From positions 526,001 through 590,000 of the forward strand of contig JAUEDM010000003.1 of the NCBI GenBank assembly GCA_033439685.1: a DNA stretch of 64,000 nt, in the 5' to 3' direction. The translations under genes were made by a program, and so were the position numbers. The DNA comes from Apodospora peruviana (lineage: Eukaryota; Ascomycota; Sordariomycetes; Sordariales; Lasiosphaeriaceae). The number at the start of each line of letters is the position of its first letter. Positions within the stretch are counted from its first letter, which is position 1. Below the pieces are notes generated by a model that had not been told where the DNA came from, ran no database searches, and was given only the letters and a program-made list of their open reading frames with translations. Below, piece after piece: positions 32,990 through 44,600 of this stretch.

Positions 32990-33537
32990 AAGTTTACCCA
33001 GTCGGGGTGCAAAACTTGGCTTGGGACATTGTGAGCTCCAGGCTCATGCTCATCATGCCCGAGCGCAGCTGCACGAGCTAAACACAAAAGCACACGTCTG
33101 AGAAGGAAGCGAAAGGAGGAGGAGGCAGTCGATCGAGCGAGACGACCGCAGGAAACACAAAAGGGTCGCCCAATCTCGGTAGCTGATGTCGTCAAGCAGA
33201 TTTTCATTTATTTGATCATCTCTAACAGCCAAGAGGTGCATTCATACCCACATCTTTCCTGCAACTCCAGCCGTTTCTGCTGTCTCCTCCTCCCGGCGAG
33301 CCAGACAGACGACGCATATTTACCCCGGATTCCTGTGCCACCTTGTCCCAAGACCTGTGGCAGTTCGGGTCTGCCCGTCCGCTTAAAGTCTTGTGAGGAC
33401 CCATGAGACGGCGCACCCGGCTGTCCGGTATCAACAAGAGACCGCCCACTCTCTTGTCCCCAGTGGTTCTGAGCGTCGCCGCCGCACGTCGACAGCTTCA
33501 GGCTACACAAGAATAAGATCGCCACCGACCGGCCATC

Positions 33538-34892
33538 ATGTCAACCAACATTACAGCGCCGCCGTCCAACGACACGGCCGCTCCTCCGCCGCCGCCACCG
33601 CCTTTCGTGATTCCCGAGTTCGTGCCCATCTCGGAACGTGCCGCGCACCTCGCCCAGATCTATGTCGCAGCGACGTCTGTCATAATGGCCCTGTGCCTGT
33701 TAGCTTTCGTCACGAGAGTTCATCAGCGGGTGCGACCAGTATGGAAAGTTGGTCTGGATGATTACTTCATCGCGGCCGGATTTGTATGTTTTTTCCTTCT
33801 CTTTGCCTCTCGAATCCTGACATGACCAAGGGCGTGCCTAGTTTCTAACAAGCCCTTCTCTCGCAACAGGCGCTCGCCATCGCCGACTGGGGCATGCTCA
33901 TGCCCATCATGGTGATGGAACCCGGCATGATCACCTGGGCGCGGAGCGTCAACGCTGGCAAGAACAGCTGGCTTGCTATCGGCATCTGGGGTCTCGCCAT
34001 GACGTGTATCAAGGTGTCCATCGCCCTGACTCTACTCCGCATCCAGCAAAAGTCTGTGTCGTGGCGCATTTTTCTGTACAGCATCATGGCCCTGCAGGCC
34101 ATCTACGGCATACTCAACCTGTTCTTTAACCTCGTCATTGCCTGCCGGCCGCTCAGGACAGCCTGGGACCCCTTTGGCACTCCCGAGGGCTTCTGCGTCT
34201 CGTTCGAAATCCAGCGGACCGTCTCCAACGTCGGCTCGTCCATCAACATCACCACCGACGTGCTCCTCTCCCTCGCGCCCGTGACATTCCTGTTCAAACT
34301 CAACCGACCGCTCCGCGAGCGCCTCTTCGTCTGCGGCCTCATGGGCCTAGGCATCTTCGCCAGCGCCGCGTCCATCATCAAGACCATCATCGTGCGCGGC
34401 TACGGCGACCTCACCGTCACCGACTTCCAGGCCATGGGCGTGTCCATCTGCACCTGGACCGTCCTCGAGCAGCTGCTCGGCGTCCTGGCGGCCTGCGTGC
34501 CCGCCATGAAGGGCATCTTCCAGTCCTGCCTGGGCCGCATGGGCGTGTCGCTCAACGACTCGCGCGGGCCGCGGTCGGGCTACTACATCAAGAACAACAA
34601 CTCGATGGGCACCGGCAAGGGAGGGAACGGCACGGGACTGGGCACCTTCCAGAGCCGGAGCCGCGACAACGGCGACGAGATCCAGATGGAGTCGCGGTAT
34701 GGAAGGCATCACCACAGCAAGGAGGTCGACAGCATCGACGACGACGAGGAGTGCCTGGACAAGCCCGAGGCGAGGAGGAACATCTCGACACCCAAGTCGA
34801 CGCGGACGGACTCGGCAGGATCGTTCCACCACGGCAGTGGCGATCTCAGAGGGTACCCGGCGCCCGAGCATCTACCTGCTCACGCCGTGTGA
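33538..34892 (+). CDS. PTH11-like seven-helix membrane protein (fungal rhodopsin-like domain)
   Basis: Exons 33538..33783 and 33870..34892 with an 86-bp intron give 422 residues. After a proline-rich extracellular N-terminus there are about seven hydrophobic helices: near IYVAATSVIMALCLLAF, the DDYFIAAGFALAIADWG segment, WLAIGIWGLAMTCIKVSIAL, MALQAIYGILNLFFNLVI, INITTDVLLSLAPVTFLF, LFVCGLMGLGIFASAASII and TVLEQLLGVLAACVPAM. The motifs DDYF, CIKVSI(A)L, CRPL and the late W...E pattern belong to the fungal rhodopsin-like family that includes PTH11-related receptors of Sordariomycetes. It lacks the N-terminal CFEM domain of Pth11 itself. The ~120-residue hydrophilic tail, rich in Ser, Gly and charge, would be cytosolic and could be phosphorylated. 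Role: putative receptor or sensor at the plasma membrane; ligand unknown. Confidence 0.9.
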
Positions 34893-34989
34893 TGTTTGTT
34901 AATCACTGTTATCTAGCCATGTCTTCACAAACTTTTCTTTTCCAACATTCCTTGTTTATACCCACTTTTTTTGGCGTCCGTGTTTTGGT

Positions 34990-34990
<1 letters not shown>

Positions 34991-35020
<30 letters not shown>
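34991..35020. repeat. T30 homopolymer
   Basis: Thirty T about 100 bp downstream of the receptor stop codon, in the probable 3' untranslated region. Confidence 0.85.
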
Positions 35021-35692
35021 CACGATCGAATGGGATCTATGTCTATCATGATCGACACGATGTACAGTTATCTGTAGCGAGTAATTACGAAGGCGTGAAA
35101 AAGGAAAACTAAACCAAATGCAAGCAATTATCATCCCGAGAGATGTGTGACGAGCGAAATTTGACGCAGTTCCTACGATGATAGTGATGCAAGCATCGAG
35201 AGATGAACTCTATCAGTAAACCACAGTCGTCCACGAATTCCCATACTGGCAAGTAAGTCTAGCACGTCGTGATTGTAAAAGAAACGAGACGTCACGACGC
35301 CGTCTCATCGTCCAGATATCGAGACCTGCTTCGAGTCACGCTAGATACACCATTGGGAGCCCCTCTGCTATGCAAGGACTCAATCAAGACTGAATTCTCC
35401 GCGTTGATATTCCGGAGCGGCCACACGACGCTCTATATCTCCAACTTCCTCATAAACCTCCGACGCTGATAAAAAACCCCTTGATAAGCGAAAACAGGAA
35501 GAGGGTGTGCGCGGCTGTCTGTGTGTTCAACGATGAAAGCTAAAACAACGCTACTGTACTGCATATTCACACCCTATTTTAGCGACTGCTATTTTAGATC
35601 CCCGCGTTTGCTTGCATGTTCACTTCCCGTCTTTCATCAGCTCGCTAACGTGGCTAACTACCGGTAGGTACCTAGGTACGCTCAGGTTCCCC

Positions 35693-35712
35693 CGCGCGCG
35701 CGTGTGCGCGCG
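35693..35712. repeat. Alternating (CG)/(TG) tract with Z-DNA potential
   Basis: Twenty bases of strict pyrimidine-purine alternation made mainly of CG steps, nearly self-complementary around the central GTGTG. Confidence 0.85.
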
Positions 35713-36092
35713 GGAGCTAGTTTCATATCCCGACGAGACCAGTCTATTCCCTCTCCCCTCGCTTCTGTGCATTGCTACCTTAGCTTAACCTCTATTACGG
35801 GTAGGAAACACTCGCAGGATATTCCTGCCAATGGAAGGAATGCGCAAAATAAGTTTATTGAAACAGAATACGGGAGGTGAGACATGAAACCTAGTGCTCT
35901 GAGAAAGTAACAAAGACTGTTGAAACTATTCCATTTTGTATCCCCAGATCTAAACGAAATATTACACTACTCTCATTATCAGCCTCATCGATATGGCAAG
36001 TTTACAGTTTGTCATCGACACAGGATTAAAAGCAGTTAGGCTAACCAGGTAAGGTAGGTACTTTCAATCTAAGGTGCAACCACCGACCCTCT

Positions 36093-36759
36093 CTAATCGT
36101 GCTGATATCCGTCCTGGTCGGTCCGCCTGACCTCCTCCAGCCTGGTCTTGTTGTAGTAGTCCGATCCATACCTCAGTGGAAGACAGACTCCGCCGCAAAT
36201 CCTTTCTATGGTTCCGTCCGCAGCCCTCTCCTCGCGGCACGCCATGTTGCTGTCCGTGAAGCAGGTGGTCCCTTCGCGGCACTCCTTCCCAGGCTTATCC
36301 CATCCGCAGTAGTCGTTGTTGGGGATACAGATCCCTGGTCCATCGCACGACGGGCCGCACTTGTCATTGTGCCGCGGGTCGGCAAGGCAACTCTCGATGC
36401 GCTCGTCGCAGTCGTCGTACAACGCCCAGCCGCCACAGAGCGTGTAGATTCTTTGGGCAGACACATCAAGCGATTGGCATGTGCCTGGGCAGCCTTTTTG
36501 GTCTGTGGAAGGTGAGTTGGCATGTTAGAGGGTAAACGCGAGTCGCCCACAAACACGTGGGCCAAGGGGATGGCGTACAAGACGTAGTCCAGGTGGTGCA
36601 GTTCGCCGAGAGTGGGATGCATGTGAGACTCGGGCAGTCCCCTTTGTCTCCGCCGCAGGCTGAGCCGACCTCGGAAGGGTCGGCGAGAGGCATAGCGGAG
36701 GTGAGGGTGCTCAGGAGCCCCATTATTATAGAGAGGGTTGTTGAGGTAAGCATGATCAT
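36093..36759 (-). CDS. Cysteine-rich secreted protein
   Basis: Exons 36579..36759 and 36093..36502, joined over a 76-bp intron (36503..36578, GTACGC donor, CTAAC branch, CCACAG acceptor), give 196 residues. The start MIMLTSTTLSIIMGLLSTLTSAMP is a signal peptide. About 20 cysteines follow in the mature part, in segments such as GSACGGDKGDCPSLTC, YTLCGGWALYDDCDERIESC, CGPSCDGPGIC, CREGTTCF and RICGGVCLPLRYG. The spacing suggests several small disulfide-bonded modules. I recognise the CGGWALYDDCDERIE and CLPLRYGSD blocks only from uncharacterised fungal proteins, so no function is proposed. The donor was chosen because it rejoins a smooth Cys pattern (NCTTWTTSYQKGCPGTC); a different donor remains possible. 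Confidence 0.78.
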
Positions 36760-37514
36760 GGGCCAGAACGAAGTCCAGACTGCGTGTCAATCCAAGTTGT
36801 TTGGCTTTCGATTCTTTGCTGTGTACAAGAAGAAAGAAGATCCGGAATGCCCAACGTGGATCTCGTTATATTAAAGACGAAGGGATGATTCTTTTGGTAC
36901 ATCGCTTGCGCGCAGCGAACTTACCAACTCATTTTTCTGCAAGTTCACAATTCAAAGGACCCCAAGTTTTGGGGAACTTGATAGATTAGAACTGTGGTTC
37001 CGAGAGCCAAGTAATGTAATTAATTGAAAGGTTTGGAGGATGCGGGTAATTAATTCATTTCTCATATACGTTTTAATTCGGCCACCGAACTGATGCAACT
37101 CTGGGTAAATAGGTACCAAGCATGCTCACACATACATATAAAGCCAACATCGGTCAGAATAAGTAGTAGTAACGTTCCAGCGTCAATCGTGTTATCTGGT
37201 GCGACTGCGTAGTTCCAAAATTGGCCACGGAGGTTCAGTGTGAACATAGATGAACCCCCAGACTCTGTCGAGAAAAATAAGGTTGATAATATTGGTTTCA
37301 ACAACGGGGGAGCAAAGAAGTAAAAGGCACGTCTCTGAGGCGTCCAATTCTAAAATCTACAGAAAGAATAGCATCCCAAGGAATTACTACTTGCGAGTCA
37401 ACAGCCTTGCCAGCCAACAGCCTTGCCAGCCAACAACCTTGCCTTGGAGCGCTCCAATTTGTCGTAGCTGCTCCGTCAATGCTATAAGAAAATACAGAGA
37501 GATGACTTGGACCC
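36760..37514. other. Intergenic region
   Basis: No gene. A short direct repeat of AACAGCCTTGCCAGCC lies near 37399-37430. The left part is the promoter of the Cys-rich gene. Confidence 0.55.
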
Positions 37515-38585
37515 CTATATCGGCTGCCCAGTTTTTCTGAACTCATCATAAATGGCATACATACGGGAACTGCCATCGCCAGAGATTAGTAAATTAACAG
37601 AAAACAACATTATACCTCACAGGTCTAGCATAAAGGGGTGACGCTTGACTTACACCTGGCCCTTGGTAAATTCCGTGAGGCATGCATCGGAACTATACGC
37701 CATGTAGTTGTGGATAGGGTCGGTAAAAGCATCCCCTCTGCAAGAATCCTGCGTTTCGACGCAGGTACCGGTGCCTGTATTTTTCATCTTTGGTGTGTCG
37801 GTGACGTTATCGTCAGGGTTTCCGACCCAGCACGGATCGGGCGGGTTCACCCCGTTGCGGATGCCGCCGTCCTCCCACGGGTGCCAGAGACCCCACCAGT
37901 GGCCAATCTCATGGACCGCCGTCTTGCCTTGGTTCATGAATGCATGGTTGCTACCGGGAAGCGAGAAGGTGGCGATGACGCAGCCGTCGAGAGCAAGGCG
38001 CCTGGCTTTGTCTGGGACATCGGTCCTGGCCCTCCAGGGGTTGGTGCAAGTGCCGCCGTACCGAAGGTCGGTGATGTTTCTGATGTAGAGGTTTATGGTC
38101 TTGTAGTCTCCTTGGTGGAGAGCCATTTTCATCTCGTTGAACGCAGAGCCGGTTTCTTCCCCGGCCCAGCTGCTGTTCACGTACCACTTGGCCATGGTGT
38201 CCTTGTTGTGGTTGAAGGTGAGGCCGGTGGGCTTATACAGGTCCTTGATGAGCTGCACCTGGCCGACGACTTCATCCGCCTGTAGATGGAAGCATTAATA
38301 TTGTTTGTCCATCTAAGTGAGTTTCCACAAGGCCTTGTCTCGACAGATAATCAGGTAGGTGTAGTGTAGACTCACGGAGAGATAGCCGTCGTCTCGTTTA
38401 GTCGAGCCGGCGACGACGTGGACGTAGAGATCCACCGTCGGAGGAACGGGAGGATCAGCTCTTGCAGTTAATAGCTGATCAAATTCCAGCTGGGGCAACA
38501 GCACCCCATCAATATGCACATCGCATTTTTCTGCCATGACTGGGGAAACGGCCAGAAGGCCCAGCAGAAATTCTTGAATGAACAT
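37515..38585 (-). CDS. Secreted M43-type zinc metalloprotease
   Basis: Three exons, 38376..38585, 37654..38279 and 37515..37569, give 296 residues, the normal size. The signal peptide MFIQEFLLGLLAVSPVMA is followed by a short propeptide-like region. The extended zinc motif HEIGHWWGLWH lies at about 193-203, with Glu194 as the general base and a Met-turn NYMAYSSDAC after it; Cys residues expected in the family (GGTCTN, DPCWVG, GTGTC, QDSC, SDAC) are present. This is the pappalysin-like group that includes fungal extracellular metalloproteases such as Mep1. The short last exon, SRMYAIYDEFRKTG, restores the family C-terminus; without it the frame would end at 37650. It is likely to digest extracellular protein; no zymogen activation site was identified. 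Confidence 0.93.
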
Positions 38586-39581
38586 TGAGGCAATATAATC
38601 CGCGAGGCCCGGAAGAATGATGTGTAGAGATCTCCGTGAGACCGTATAGTACTAAATCACTTCGTGGTTCGAGAGAGACCAAGACACTCCTTTTAAACAA
38701 AACTACTAGACTACCCCTGAAAGGGGGTCTGAGGTTTCTGCCAGGGTCACGAGGCTGTGATTCAGGTCTTGAAATCCTACCCAGGAACCAAAGAAATGCA
38801 AGCCGGGTACTGTTGGTAAAGCTCCGTAGAGCGCGTGCCACGTGCGGCTTTGCCTCCTTCCCCTTTTGTTCAGTATACTCACACCAACGAGGCTCATGAG
38901 GCGTATATACCTCGCGCAAGCCTCATCGCATAAATCTCACCTCAGCCTCCACAGAATACCAACAAGGATTGCGACGCCGCCTGCTGCTTCTAGAAGGCCA
39001 GGAACCGGGTCCGTTGTCTACTGAAGGATTGATGACGCATACTCTTCGGATCATGGGATAGTGGAAAAAGTGATTTATACGCAGGATTATATTTGCTACG
39101 TAATGTCATTAAACTTTAGGAGTTGCTGCATGACTTGCTGCGCCGTCGTGTAGGCTTGAGGGCTCAACCAAACAAACCCTTGGGAACCTCAGCGGACTTG
39201 AAACATGAACAACGACTCCTCTGTGCCTCACTGACCCTTTGGTTAGGCCACCTTGTAGTCCGGACTTTCCGGCTACTCAAAGTATGGCCGTGATCAAGGA
39301 CATTGGAGAAATAGATGCTACGCGGTAGATGTTCTGTTTTTCCGCCAACGTCTAAGCCGATCGCTTTATCTTCTCCGTTCGTATTGAGTTCTGCGTTTGC
39401 CTCAGACAGAGCGTATTAAACCCTGCCACTTAATACCTAGTCATAACACTTGGTATCCACAAGCACCGAAACTGCTCTCATCTGACCATGACATCCCCAA
39501 GCAACCCGCTTAAAGGCATCCCACCTCTGCTAGCCCCAATATTTCGGTCATTCCGCGTGCAGGAAGCCTAATAACCCCCTT
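38586..39581. other. Intergenic region
   Basis: Nearly 1 kb between two minus-strand genes; no gene or RNA recognised. Confidence 0.55.
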
Positions 39582-41195
39582 TCAAACAGGAGTTGCCAAA
39601 GCACCCATGGTGACTGTTGAACATGGGGCGTCATACACAGACGGATAGGCGAACTGCACCGTGGCTGAATTGTTCAGCCCTAGTTGAACCAAAGTCCTGG
39701 CGCCGGGATCGAACTGCGGCCAGCCGAGCTTCGCCAGACCCGAGTGCGGATCGTTACAGAACTCGAACCAGGCCTTCTGCATCAACCTGGTGAGCTGATT
39801 CTGGTCGGCCGAGGCGGACAGACCACTGACGTCGGCAGAGGCGCCAAAGATCATGTGCAGGTCGACGCCATGGTAGGCGCCCGATGTGGGATAGAGACGG
39901 GTGTTGTTCCAGTCGGCAAAGTAGCGGTAAGCATACGACGCCACGCCGTGATCGCGCCGGGCAGCAGCCTGGTAGGCTACCGGACAGGTGAAGGACTCGA
40001 GCAAGAACGACTCAACCTGAGCGACGGTGGGTATGACGCCTTGAGCGTAGGCGGGGATTTGGTAGTAGGCATTTTCGTTGTCGGTGTTGCCGAAGAGGAC
40101 CGGCAGCTTGGCGAAGCTGCCGTTGGCGGTCAAGCTGACATAGTCGTCAAAGACGATGTCGTTGTCGGGCTTGGGCCAGAAGGCAGGAATGGAACGGAGG
40201 ACACTGTTGCTCTTGGCGGGCTTGATAGCAGCCGCGGCGGACTCGATGGCTGGCCATGCCACCTGGCGCATGCAGACCATCGTGTCGGCAGCAGTAGCTC
40301 TGGAACAGTTCACGGCGGATACGACGGTGTTCCAGTTGGTCTCCTGGGCCGACTTGGTGTTGAAGGGAAAGCTGAAGGCATTGCCAGACTGAGCCATGAT
40401 GCCGTGGGCAATGGGGTCGTTTCGGTAGGCGTAGGCCCAGTAATCAGCGCCGACACCGCCGGAAGACTGGCCCGAGATAGTGATCTTGGACGTGTTCCCT
40501 CCGAAGTGTTGGATGTTGTCCCGGAGCCACTCGACAGCAGCACGCTGGTCGCGGAGACCGAGATTTTGAATCTCGCCAGGAGCACCGGGGAAGCCAAAGA
40601 CGTTCAGCCGATAGTTGACAGTGACGACCACAATGTCTTGGGCATCCGCCAGGTACCTGCCATTGTAGAATGGGCTGTTTGTGTTTCCAATGGTGAAGCG
40701 TCCTCCGTAGAAAAAGACAAGAACCGGTTTGTCGTTCTTGTGGGAGTTGGCTGCAGGCTTGGACCAGATGTTCAGCGTCAGGCAATCTTCGCTCTGTGGA
40801 GTGCCAGCGGCAGAAGCAAAGTAGCCGATGACTCTCTGTGCCTGAGGAGTGTATCCCGGGTAATCAACCGGCTTGGAGGCCGTCAAGGGGCAATCGTACC
40901 CAAAGGTGGCGGCTTCATACGAATCCGTACCGATGAACCGCTCAGGCGACGCGAACCTCAGGTGGCCCACTGGGGGCTTGACATACGGGATTCCTAGGTA
41001 CTCGACGACACAGGACGTGTTGCTGGCCATGTGACCCGTGATTGGCCCATTGGAGGAGTGGACGGTAAGATAATTTACCGCCGGAAACTCACATGATTCC
41101 CATGGATTTGTCGCTGACGCAGGGCTCGCAGACAGGGCGAGGCCCCGTAAAACCGCGTTCAAGAGCATGCTGAGAAGAAGGGTAGGAAGAAACAA
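39582..41195 (-). CDS. Secreted type-B carboxylesterase/lipase
   Basis: A single exon of 537 residues with a signal peptide (MFLPTLLLSMLLNAVLRGLALS). Family marks are in order: EDCLTLNIW at about 136-144 (carboxylesterase-B signature), the oxyanion loop FFYGGRF at about 161-167, nucleophile Ser244 in GQSSGG, acid probably Glu374 in TDNENAYY, and His442 in YHGVDLHMIFG. The nucleophile elbow is GQSSG rather than the usual GESAG, still a valid GxSxG. Several N-glycosylation sequons (NTS, NGS, NNT, NNS) support secretion. Substrate is unknown: relatives hydrolyse acylglycerols, sterol esters or aromatic esters. The next gene upstream is a fatty-acid dioxygenase on the same strand, 446 bp away. 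Confidence 0.93.
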   Translation of the reverse strand: MFLPTLLLSMLLNAVLRGLALSASPASATNPWESCEFPAVNYLTVHSSNGPITGHMASNTSCVVEYLGIPYVKPPVGHLRFASPERFIGTDSYEAATFGYDCPLTASKPVDYPGYTPQAQRVIGYFASAAGTPQSEDCLTLNIWSKPAANSHKNDKPVLVFFYGGRFTIGNTNSPFYNGRYLADAQDIVVVTVNYRLNVFGFPGAPGEIQNLGLRDQRAAVEWLRDNIQHFGGNTSKITISGQSSGGVGADYWAYAYRNDPIAHGIMAQSGNAFSFPFNTKSAQETNWNTVVSAVNCSRATAADTMVCMRQVAWPAIESAAAAIKPAKSNSVLRSIPAFWPKPDNDIVFDDYVSLTANGSFAKLPVLFGNTDNENAYYQIPAYAQGVIPTVAQVESFLLESFTCPVAYQAAARRDHGVASYAYRYFADWNNTRLYPTSGAYHGVDLHMIFGASADVSGLSASADQNQLTRLMQKAWFEFCNDPHSGLAKLGWPQFDPGARTLVQLGLNNSATVQFAYPSVYDAPCSTVTMGALATPV

Positions 41196-41641
41196 GTAGG
41201 ATCCACTAATTCAGCAGCGAAATTTGGGGGTATTTTAAGACGGCCAAACCCCAACCGCTTCTCGCGTACATTCCATCCGTTTGGGCTTTGGATACTACCT
41301 TACCCAAGTGTAAGCGGGGAAAGCCATGTAGTGTACCCGGCTGCCGGGTTTGCCGAACAGACTGGATGATATCTGGGTCGGGGTTCCATGGCTTGACCGG
41401 CTTGAGCAGAGCGGAAGCGGTAATTTTACGTCTTCTTCAAATTATACATCAGGTTCTAGGCGGTCGAAGTTTCCTAAACATATCCTCATGATATCTGTGA
41501 GGTATGTAGTTAACGGAGATTTGGATATCTACCACCAACGCAACTTGTCGTTGTTCAGGCTCTCTTTAATCCAAACCTTATCACCGATAATGACCTCTTG
41601 AACCATTAAACTGCCAACCCTAACTCCACAACGCTACCTAC
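41196..41641. other. Intergenic region
   Basis: Short spacer between the dioxygenase 3' end and the esterase start. A TATTTTAAGA element at about 41230-41240 could be part of the esterase promoter. Confidence 0.5.
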
Positions 41642-44600
41642 CTAATCATAATACCTCACCTTCATCGTCGTCGGCAAAGGCCAGTACGACCGCTCATCAG
41701 GTGTCATGTACGCCTTCAATCCACTCCACTCGTGCCCGCCATGTTCTCCATCCCCTCGTCCAACCTGACCAGCCCAAACCGCCGCAGGGAAACTCTTCAG
41801 CTCACCCCTGGCACCGCCCGCCCTCCTCAGCCCCTTGCGCCCCACCACCGTCTTGAAGATGGCCGTCATAATCACCCGGCTCACATCCATGCCGAGACAC
41901 TGGTGCGGGCCCCAGCCGTAGTGCACGTACGAGTCCAGCGGACGATCGAGCCGGACCTTCTCCGGGTCCGGGAAGCCGGCAGGATCGTGCGAGGCCGTGG
42001 TCAGGTCGATGAAGACGCGGCTGCCGGCTTTGAGGGTGAAGGTCTTGACTTCCGCGTCAGACACCGGGATCGGCTCGGTAGGGGAGGATGGATTTGGTTG
42101 GCACGGCGCGTAGTCGGTGATGGTTTGGTCGGTGACGAGCTCGCGGTAGAGTGCCACGGTGCCGCGGAGGCGGGAGCCCTCGAGCATGCTAATTATTTAA
42201 CGTCCATTGTCAGCATAAACTTCACAGTATTCAATACCACCATCTCCGGTATGTTGTGGGAGCTTACTATCTCATCAGCTTCTCGTCGGCCTCCCTAGTA
42301 TTCAGGTTCGCGAGCCTATACAGCTCGGGCAAGTACTCCTTCCCAGCGCCCAGGTAGTAGTCCAAGCCCTGCGACAGCGACTGCGTCTGGTTCGCCGTGC
42401 CGGCGCACGCTACCAACACGATGGAGCCCCAGACCGCCTTCTCAACGGAGCCGCCCTCATGCTCGATGATCCGCGCAATCAGGTCGTTGCCAAAGCTCGG
42501 CAGAGTCGGTTCCGGGCTGCTGCTCCCATTACTGTTGGCCGCGGAATGCATGGTTCCGCTGACCTTGTTTGCCAAGTCGACCAGTTTTCCTGCCTTCGCT
42601 TTGGCGACGATCAGCCCGCCCAGCTGCTGGGCGAGTGTGTTTGCCGTCTCGCGTAGCTTGAACGAGCTGGCCACGTCGGCGTCAAAGAAGATGCTCGCAA
42701 AGATGGCAAAGAGCACGCCAAAGAGCTCCTGCTCGCTGTAGATGCCGTGCGGGTTTCTGCTCGTCTTGAGAGGCAGGCTGAACAAGGCTGCCATGGTGTG
42801 CGTCGTGGCGAGACTGAAGACGTCGCGGACCATGTCGACTTCGTGGACCACCTGCCCGTCGCCACCCACGAGTGGGATGCTGTACTTGCTGAGCAACTGC
42901 GCCGTCTTGGTTTCGCAAAACGCCCTGATCTCGTCCGCCCAGTTGTGCGGTGAGTAGAGCGCTCTGACGGTATTCATCCTGTTGGTCTTGTTGGCCTCGC
43001 CATCCCCAGAAAGAGAGAACGACGCGACAAAATCTGCGCCAGCGGGACAGACACCGTGGCGTATGGGCTCGGTCCAGCCAGATCTGAAGTCCTTTTGGTT
43101 CGACAGGATGCTCAGTGCGGCCTGGTGGGAGCGGATCATCACCAGACTGTCTTTACGCTTCGGTTTCTCCCATGAGTACTTGGCCGAGCCTCCCAGCCCG
43201 TCATGGATCTTTTTGTTCTCGGACGGTACGACGAAGGGGAAATGTGCGTAGATGCTGTTCTGCGCAAAGTGGTTCGGGAACGCCCGGAAGATGAGCTTGT
43301 GCATGACGTGGCCCTGGTTGAGGGTGTTGTCGTAGTTGGCCTCGTTGTACCCCCAATTGGTGAGGTTCTTGGGCGTGTAGTCCACCGTGTAGAAGCGGTC
43401 GCCGCGGATGAGCGCAACCGCGTCCGACAGAATGGCGCGGCTGGTGGTGTAGTTGACGCAGAGTCCACTGCCAGGGGTCATGGGGGGCTTGGCCTTCTCG
43501 GCCACCAGGCCGGGGTACAGCTCAACCGAGTCGGGCGAGTCGTAGAGGCCCTTGAGCTTGCTGGCGACCATGGGATCTGGGTTGATGTCCTCGAACGTGG
43601 TGTGTCTCGTCAGGCCCATGAAGGCGCGGAACTCGTTGAGCGTGGCCACGTTCCAGTACCGCGCCTGCATGATGCCGAGGACTTCGATGTTCTTGAGGCA
43701 GCTGGGCACCTTGTTGGCCCCGAACGAGCCGGCCACATCCTCGATCGATTCCCGAAGGATGGCAACTAGACCGTCGTCGTCAAAGGTGCCGTCCTTCTGG
43801 CGGGTGAGACCTGAGAACGTGCGCTCCTCGGGAGCATCCGACATGCCGCGTTCGAATCGAGCCAGCGCACCCAAGATGTCGGCAAGTTGGGCCTCGCTGG
43901 GATCCTTGCCGTCGAGAAGGCTCTTGAACTTGTCAATGGTCCACTTCTCGTCTCGTTCTGACACGGTGCTGTGCCATCTGTAGATGAGGTTGAACTCGGC
44001 CGAGACCTGGTTGCCAACTCCCGAGGGAGAAGGTTGACTAAACAAGTTCTTGCCAGCCTTGCTGCGGGGGTCCAGATCCCATACCGAGTCAGTCCGGTTG
44101 AGAGCGAGAATGGTACGGACGTAGTCCTTGAGGATGATGTTGCCGTAAAGGCCGCACGTGATGAGGCGACCGGTTTGGAAGAGGTCGTTGTCGTACTTCT
44201 TCCATGCAGTGTCCAAACTGGCACTGTCGGGCTTGTTGAAGCGCCCGTTTTCGTTGATCCTACCGAGTTTTAGCACTGCGGTCCCTTGGAGCCGGGAGGG
44301 ACTCACTTCGCGAGCTGCGTCACGACGTAGTTGTGGAACCTGTTGAACATGATGAGCATAACGCCGCAACCGGGCGGAAAGCCGAGAATCCTCTTGGAGC
44401 TAAAGCAGTCTGCCTTCAGAAGACCATCCTCGAAAGTTCTCATAGCCTTCTGCTCCTTCTCGTTCCGTCCGTAGAGAGGGGCTAGGTCCAGGTACGACGA
44501 GGTCAGGTTGACATTGTAATCCGAGGACGACTTGATTAGCCCTAATAGTCAGCTCACGCCGGTCAAACGGTGTCACGAAAGTACGAGAACGTACGGTCTG

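Larger units (their letters stand above)
28638..33537. other. Long gene-poor region (4.9 kb)
   Basis: No gene could be supported on either strand; the longest frames (138 codons at 29367-29783 minus, 126 codons at 31177-31557 plus) show no domain-like sequence. It holds a 10-bp tandem repeat, a poly-C run and, at the right end, the promoter and leader of the PTH11-like gene. Confidence 0.5.
34893..36092. other. Intergenic region with T30 and alternating CG/TG tract
   Basis: Convergent spacer of 1.2 kb without a gene. It contains a T30 run just after the receptor gene, a 20-bp alternating pyrimidine-purine tract and TAGGTA motifs near 35665-35680. Confidence 0.6.

Noticed and set aside
39684..40997. 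437-codon open frame on the plus strand
   Set aside because: It lies opposite the carboxylesterase, whose catalytic motifs are all in the minus frame; the plus frame has a Gly/Val/Asp-rich composition typical of a GC-rich antisense shadow.
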